Assembly (NCBI RefSeq): GCF_014698145.1 | Contig: NZ_JACJSM010000032.1 | Span: 1-54,964 of the forward strand | Source of the DNA: Oscillatoria sp. FACHB-1406 | GTDB taxonomy: Bacteria; Cyanobacteriota; Cyanobacteriia; Cyanobacteriales; Spirulinaceae | Direction: 5' to 3' | Length of the DNA stretch: 54,964 bases | Part shown: positions 52,334 through 54,964 of the stretch, one piece after another | How the letters are laid out: each line of letters begins with the position of its first letter | Position numbering within the stretch: the stretch's first letter is position 1 | Notes under the pieces: model-generated | The model's input: the letters and a program-made list of their open reading frames with translations, nothing else | Database searches by the model: none | What the model was told of the DNA's origin: nothing | Position numbers and translations under genes: made by a program

Positions 52334-54820
52334 TTACGATCGCGTCGTCGATTTGGGAGCGGGTTTGATTTCCAACGCCGCTTTCGGATAGGCAATCCGC
52401 TGATGGTTGTACTGCTGCCAAACCCGCACGAAAACATCGGCAACGAGCGGCAATTCTTCTAACTTCAAACCCGATTCAGCAAGTTGAAGATCGCGCCAGC
52501 GAGCGGTAAAAATCTTTTTGATTGTGGTTAAAGCAAGCTCCGGTGTCGCGTCTTGGAGCGATCGCAGCGCGGCTTCGCAAGCATCCGCCAGCATAACAAT
52601 CCCCGTTTCTCGCGATTGCGGAACCGGTCCGGCGTAGCGAAAATCGGCTTCTGATACCGTTTTCCCCTCCTGCTGGGCGCGTTGCTGCGCTTGCAGGTAA
52701 AAATAAGAAATTAAAATCGTTCCTTGGTGTTCCGGGATAAAATCGCGAATGGCTTGAGGCAGATTATACCGGCGCGCGATCGCTAGTCCCTCACTGACGT
52801 GCTTTTTAATAATTTCCGCACTCTTCCAAGGGTCGTTAATTGTATCGTGTTTGTTGGGGCCGCCCATCTGATTTTCAATAAATCCCAGCGGATCGTGCAT
52901 CTTGCCAATATCGTGGTATAGCGTACCGGCGCGCACCAGTTCGACGTTGGCGCGCAACTCGCGCGCGGCAGCTTCAGCTAGGGAAGCGACGAAGAGCGTA
53001 TGCTGGAATGTACCGGGGGTTTCTGTCGCTAGCCGTTCGAGTAAGGCGCGATTGGGATTGGACAGTTCTGCCAATCGGATCGGCGTAACCAGATCGAACA
53101 CTCGTTCTAAGTAAGGGGACAGCCCGAGGGCGACAATCCACCACGCCACGCCCGACAAACCGTAAATCAACGCTCCCGGCAATACCACCGTCCAAATCGT
53201 GCCGGGAGTGGCGCTGACAATCAAAGTAGCGAGCAGGTTAATGCTACCTTGCGTCAAGCCAATTGCACCGCCTAATAGCGCTAAGTCCTCGCGACTGCGC
53301 AACCGCCCCGCCACCAATGCAGCGACTAAACCCCCGGTGGCGCTGGGGATAATGTATTCCCAAGGGACGCTCGTTACGCCTTCTGGGGTGAGGGCGCTGA
53401 AAGCTGTCAAACCGCTCACTACGAGAACTTGCGCGATCGCGAGGGTCGGATGATAAAAGCTACTCGCTAATAAACCGATCGCGGCGAGATTGAGGTATTT
53501 AAAATTAAACTGTACCAGTAACGGGGTACTGATACTTAACAAACAGATGAGGATGCGATCGCGACTGCGCAGGCGCAAATTGAGGCGTTGCCGAACGAAA
53601 ATCAGCAGCCCAAAGGAACTACTCGCCAAGAGCGCACTCAGCATCAGCCCCCGCCAATTCACGCCGCGCCGACTCAGTTTCAATTCATCGAGCAATACGA
53701 ACTCCTGCCGTCCGATGAGTTCGCCTTCGCGCGCGATAATCTCTCCCTTTTTCACTTCGTAAATCGCAGGCTTGACTTTTCTCGCGGCTTGTGCTGCAAG
53801 GATTTTAGTGGCATCGAGATCTTGAGTTAAGTTTGGCTCTAAAACCGCAAGCAGCGATCGCACGCCGGTTTCCAAAGCACCATCGGGAATTTCCCCACTC
53901 AAATGAATGAGGGCAGTTTGTTCTTGAATCTGTTCGGGCAACCCTTCGGGAATCCCTTGCACTAAAATGCGTTGTAGGGCAAGACGCATTACTTGTTTGC
54001 TGGATTCCCAAGCGCTGTCTTCGATATCTAACAAGGCTTGGCGCTCGCCAACCGCGAAACTGTCTTCTGTTTTCCCTTCGAGGGTAGAAAGCGCGATTTT
54101 ATATTGACTGCGGGCTTTCTCGATACGCGCGATCGCGTCTTCGAGTTGAACCGATCCGGCTTGTCGTGCGTAAGCCTGAAGCTGCGCGATCGCGCTTCCG
54201 TCGCTGAATTCCGGCACGACTAACCCACCAAAAGCGGGCGGTACGGCGGCATTCCTTCGGATTGCTGCTACCATTGCCTGCCAATCTTTTTCATCCAAAC
54301 GTCGCAGCGATTGCTGATTGGATAAAGACAACAGCGATTCGCTCGCGAAAGGAACGCTTCCGGCAATCTCCCGCAAGCGATCGACTTCGCCAATCCGCTC
54401 GTCAAAGCGTTCGTAGATCCGTTGGTCGATCGCGGAATCAATTTTAAGAACGGGAATGATGCCCGTTTGGGCCTCTTTGCGCTTGGCTTCCGTCGTTTGG
54501 ATATCTTCTACGACTGCATCCCGACTGGCAATCAGTGTTTTTGGGGCGAAAGTTCCTTCTTTAAGTTGGGGCTGATTGTAGAAGCGGTAGCCGATCGCGC
54601 TGGTTAAGGATAAGATTGCAAAAGCCGCGATCGCAGGAGCGGGAATTTTTGAGTTATGCGGCCGCGAAGTTGGCGAACAGAGGGCTTCCTTGCCCGATCC
54701 TTTCAATCTCAATTTTTCGCTTTCTAAGAAAGCTAATTTTTTGCTCAGCGAGCCGTTGCCCTGCTGCGAGCGCTGATGCCACCCCTTAATCTGCTCGGTC
54801 AGTGCGTTCCAGCTTTTCAT
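52334..54820 (-). CDS. 7TM-HD family phosphodiesterase (PgpH-like)
   Basis: 828 residues, ATG at 54820. A short cytoplasmic N-terminus, one helix (about 60-82), an extracytoplasmic 7TMR-HDED domain (about 85-385), a bundle of seven helices (about 388-580: LMLSALLASSSFGLLIFVRQ onward), and a C-terminal HD domain: TPGTFQHTLFVASLAEAAA, LYHDIGKMHDPLGFIENQ, HVSEGLAIARRY, PEHQGT and MLADACEAALRSL. PgpH enzymes hydrolyse cyclic di-AMP, so a role in second-messenger control of osmotic balance is likely. No diadenylate cyclase in the window. Confidence 0.92.
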   Translation of the reverse strand: MKSWNALTEQIKGWHQRSQQGNGSLSKKLAFLESEKLRLKGSGKEALCSPTSRPHNSKIPAPAIAAFAILSLTSAIGYRFYNQPQLKEGTFAPKTLIASRDAVVEDIQTTEAKRKEAQTGIIPVLKIDSAIDQRIYERFDERIGEVDRLREIAGSVPFASESLLSLSNQQSLRRLDEKDWQAMVAAIRRNAAVPPAFGGLVVPEFSDGSAIAQLQAYARQAGSVQLEDAIARIEKARSQYKIALSTLEGKTEDSFAVGERQALLDIEDSAWESSKQVMRLALQRILVQGIPEGLPEQIQEQTALIHLSGEIPDGALETGVRSLLAVLEPNLTQDLDATKILAAQAARKVKPAIYEVKKGEIIAREGELIGRQEFVLLDELKLSRRGVNWRGLMLSALLASSSFGLLIFVRQRLNLRLRSRDRILICLLSISTPLLVQFNFKYLNLAAIGLLASSFYHPTLAIAQVLVVSGLTAFSALTPEGVTSVPWEYIIPSATGGLVAALVAGRLRSREDLALLGGAIGLTQGSINLLATLIVSATPGTIWTVVLPGALIYGLSGVAWWIVALGLSPYLERVFDLVTPIRLAELSNPNRALLERLATETPGTFQHTLFVASLAEAAARELRANVELVRAGTLYHDIGKMHDPLGFIENQMGGPNKHDTINDPWKSAEIIKKHVSEGLAIARRYNLPQAIRDFIPEHQGTILISYFYLQAQQRAQQEGKTVSEADFRYAGPVPQSRETGIVMLADACEAALRSLQDATPELALTTIKKIFTARWRDLQLAESGLKLEELPLVADVFVRVWQQYNHQRIAYPKAALEIKPAPKSTTRS

Positions 54821-54876
54821 AACAATGCCCCAACCCGTTATAGCGCGTAAAATGCCACCTAGCTTATCGAAAAATT

Positions 54877-54905
54877 GGGTTTAAAACCCCGTCCTTCTAG
54901 GACGG
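54877..54905 (-). mobile_element. Hairpin resembling an IS200/IS605-type right end (partial)
   Basis: CCGTCCT-TCT-AGGACGG (54889-54905) next to GGGTTTAAAACCC (54877-54889). On the minus strand this reads hairpin, GGGGTTTTAAACCC, AATTTTT, which I associate with the region downstream of TnpB genes in cyanobacterial IS200/IS605 elements. If so, the element lies to the right, outside the window. It could also be an ordinary terminator. Confidence 0.4.
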
Positions 54906-54964
54906 CTTTGTATTAATCTAACATTCTTTGCTAGAATGCCCAGCATAAGACTGACCCAATCCAT

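Overview
The window looks like a chromosomal segment of a filamentous cyanobacterium. The octamer GCGATCGC (HIP1) recurs throughout. Several gene sets are cyanobacterial: ndhC-ndhK-ndhJ, an NblB-like HEAT protein, and a hetZ-patU pair that I know from filamentous species. PEP-CTERM secreted proteins, an SLH-domain protein and intergenic 7-bp tandem repeats (STRR-type) fit the same group. Nothing in the window shows whether the organism makes heterocysts. I did not assign a genus.

Layout. 1-8.2 kb: a lipid kinase (-), ndhCKJ (+), a DinG-like helicase with a degraded P-loop (+), an orphan beta-class DNA methyltransferase (-), a 0.8-kb gene-free stretch holding at least three MITE-like inverted-repeat elements, then accC and a small zinc-ribbon protein (-). 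8.5-20.1 kb: a CNT nucleoside transporter, a Pro/Ser-rich anchored protein, purS-purQ, a Fur-family regulator, a CAP/SCP lipoprotein, a PKD-repeat PEP-CTERM protein, pgk, a universal stress protein, an SLH protein and a pentapeptide-repeat protein. 20.3-29.5 kb: a secreted protein, an rfbB-like dehydratase whose 5' end merges with a repeat array, a decayed second fragment of that gene beside an AAC(3)-I-like acetyltransferase, a DUF1400 hydrolase with lepB, a UgpC/MalK-type ATPase, and a histidine kinase paired with a MetOD-like protein. 30-37.7 kb: a STAND (NB-ARC) ATPase without a recognisable sensor domain, a GT-B glycosyltransferase overlapping a membrane-protein gene, small conserved proteins, tRNA-Val, a DUF2227 membrane protein, a CBS protein and an NblB-like protein. 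37.9-47.2 kb: hetZ-patU, a transglutaminase-like membrane protein lacking its catalytic residues, ureE, DUF4168, and an esterase - DUF1003 - MprF-like set. 47.5-54.9 kb: rsmB, a murT-like ligase without adjacent gatD, a secreted protein, a second PEP-CTERM protein and a PgpH-like 7TM-HD phosphodiesterase. The right edge carries a hairpin resembling the end of an IS200/IS605-type element.

The most unusual feature is the density of small repeats and what they do to gene borders. Heptamer arrays built on GAATNNN or GAYAATK units, and several MITE-like elements, reach into coding sequence. Four genes (lipid kinase, zinc-ribbon protein, UgpC-like ATPase, esterase) take their stop codon from a heptamer array. 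The murT stop lies in a dispersed element. The rfbB-like gene has only start candidates that lie inside an array. Two further elements have clean target-site duplications. No CRISPR array, rRNA or complete transposase gene is visible.

Functional groupings that can be read from order: NDH-1 core subunits; PurS with PurQ; a kinase/sensor pair; HetZ with PatU; and a probable lysyl-phosphatidylglycerol-type lipid-modification set. All functional calls come from recognising motifs by eye; no database search was run.
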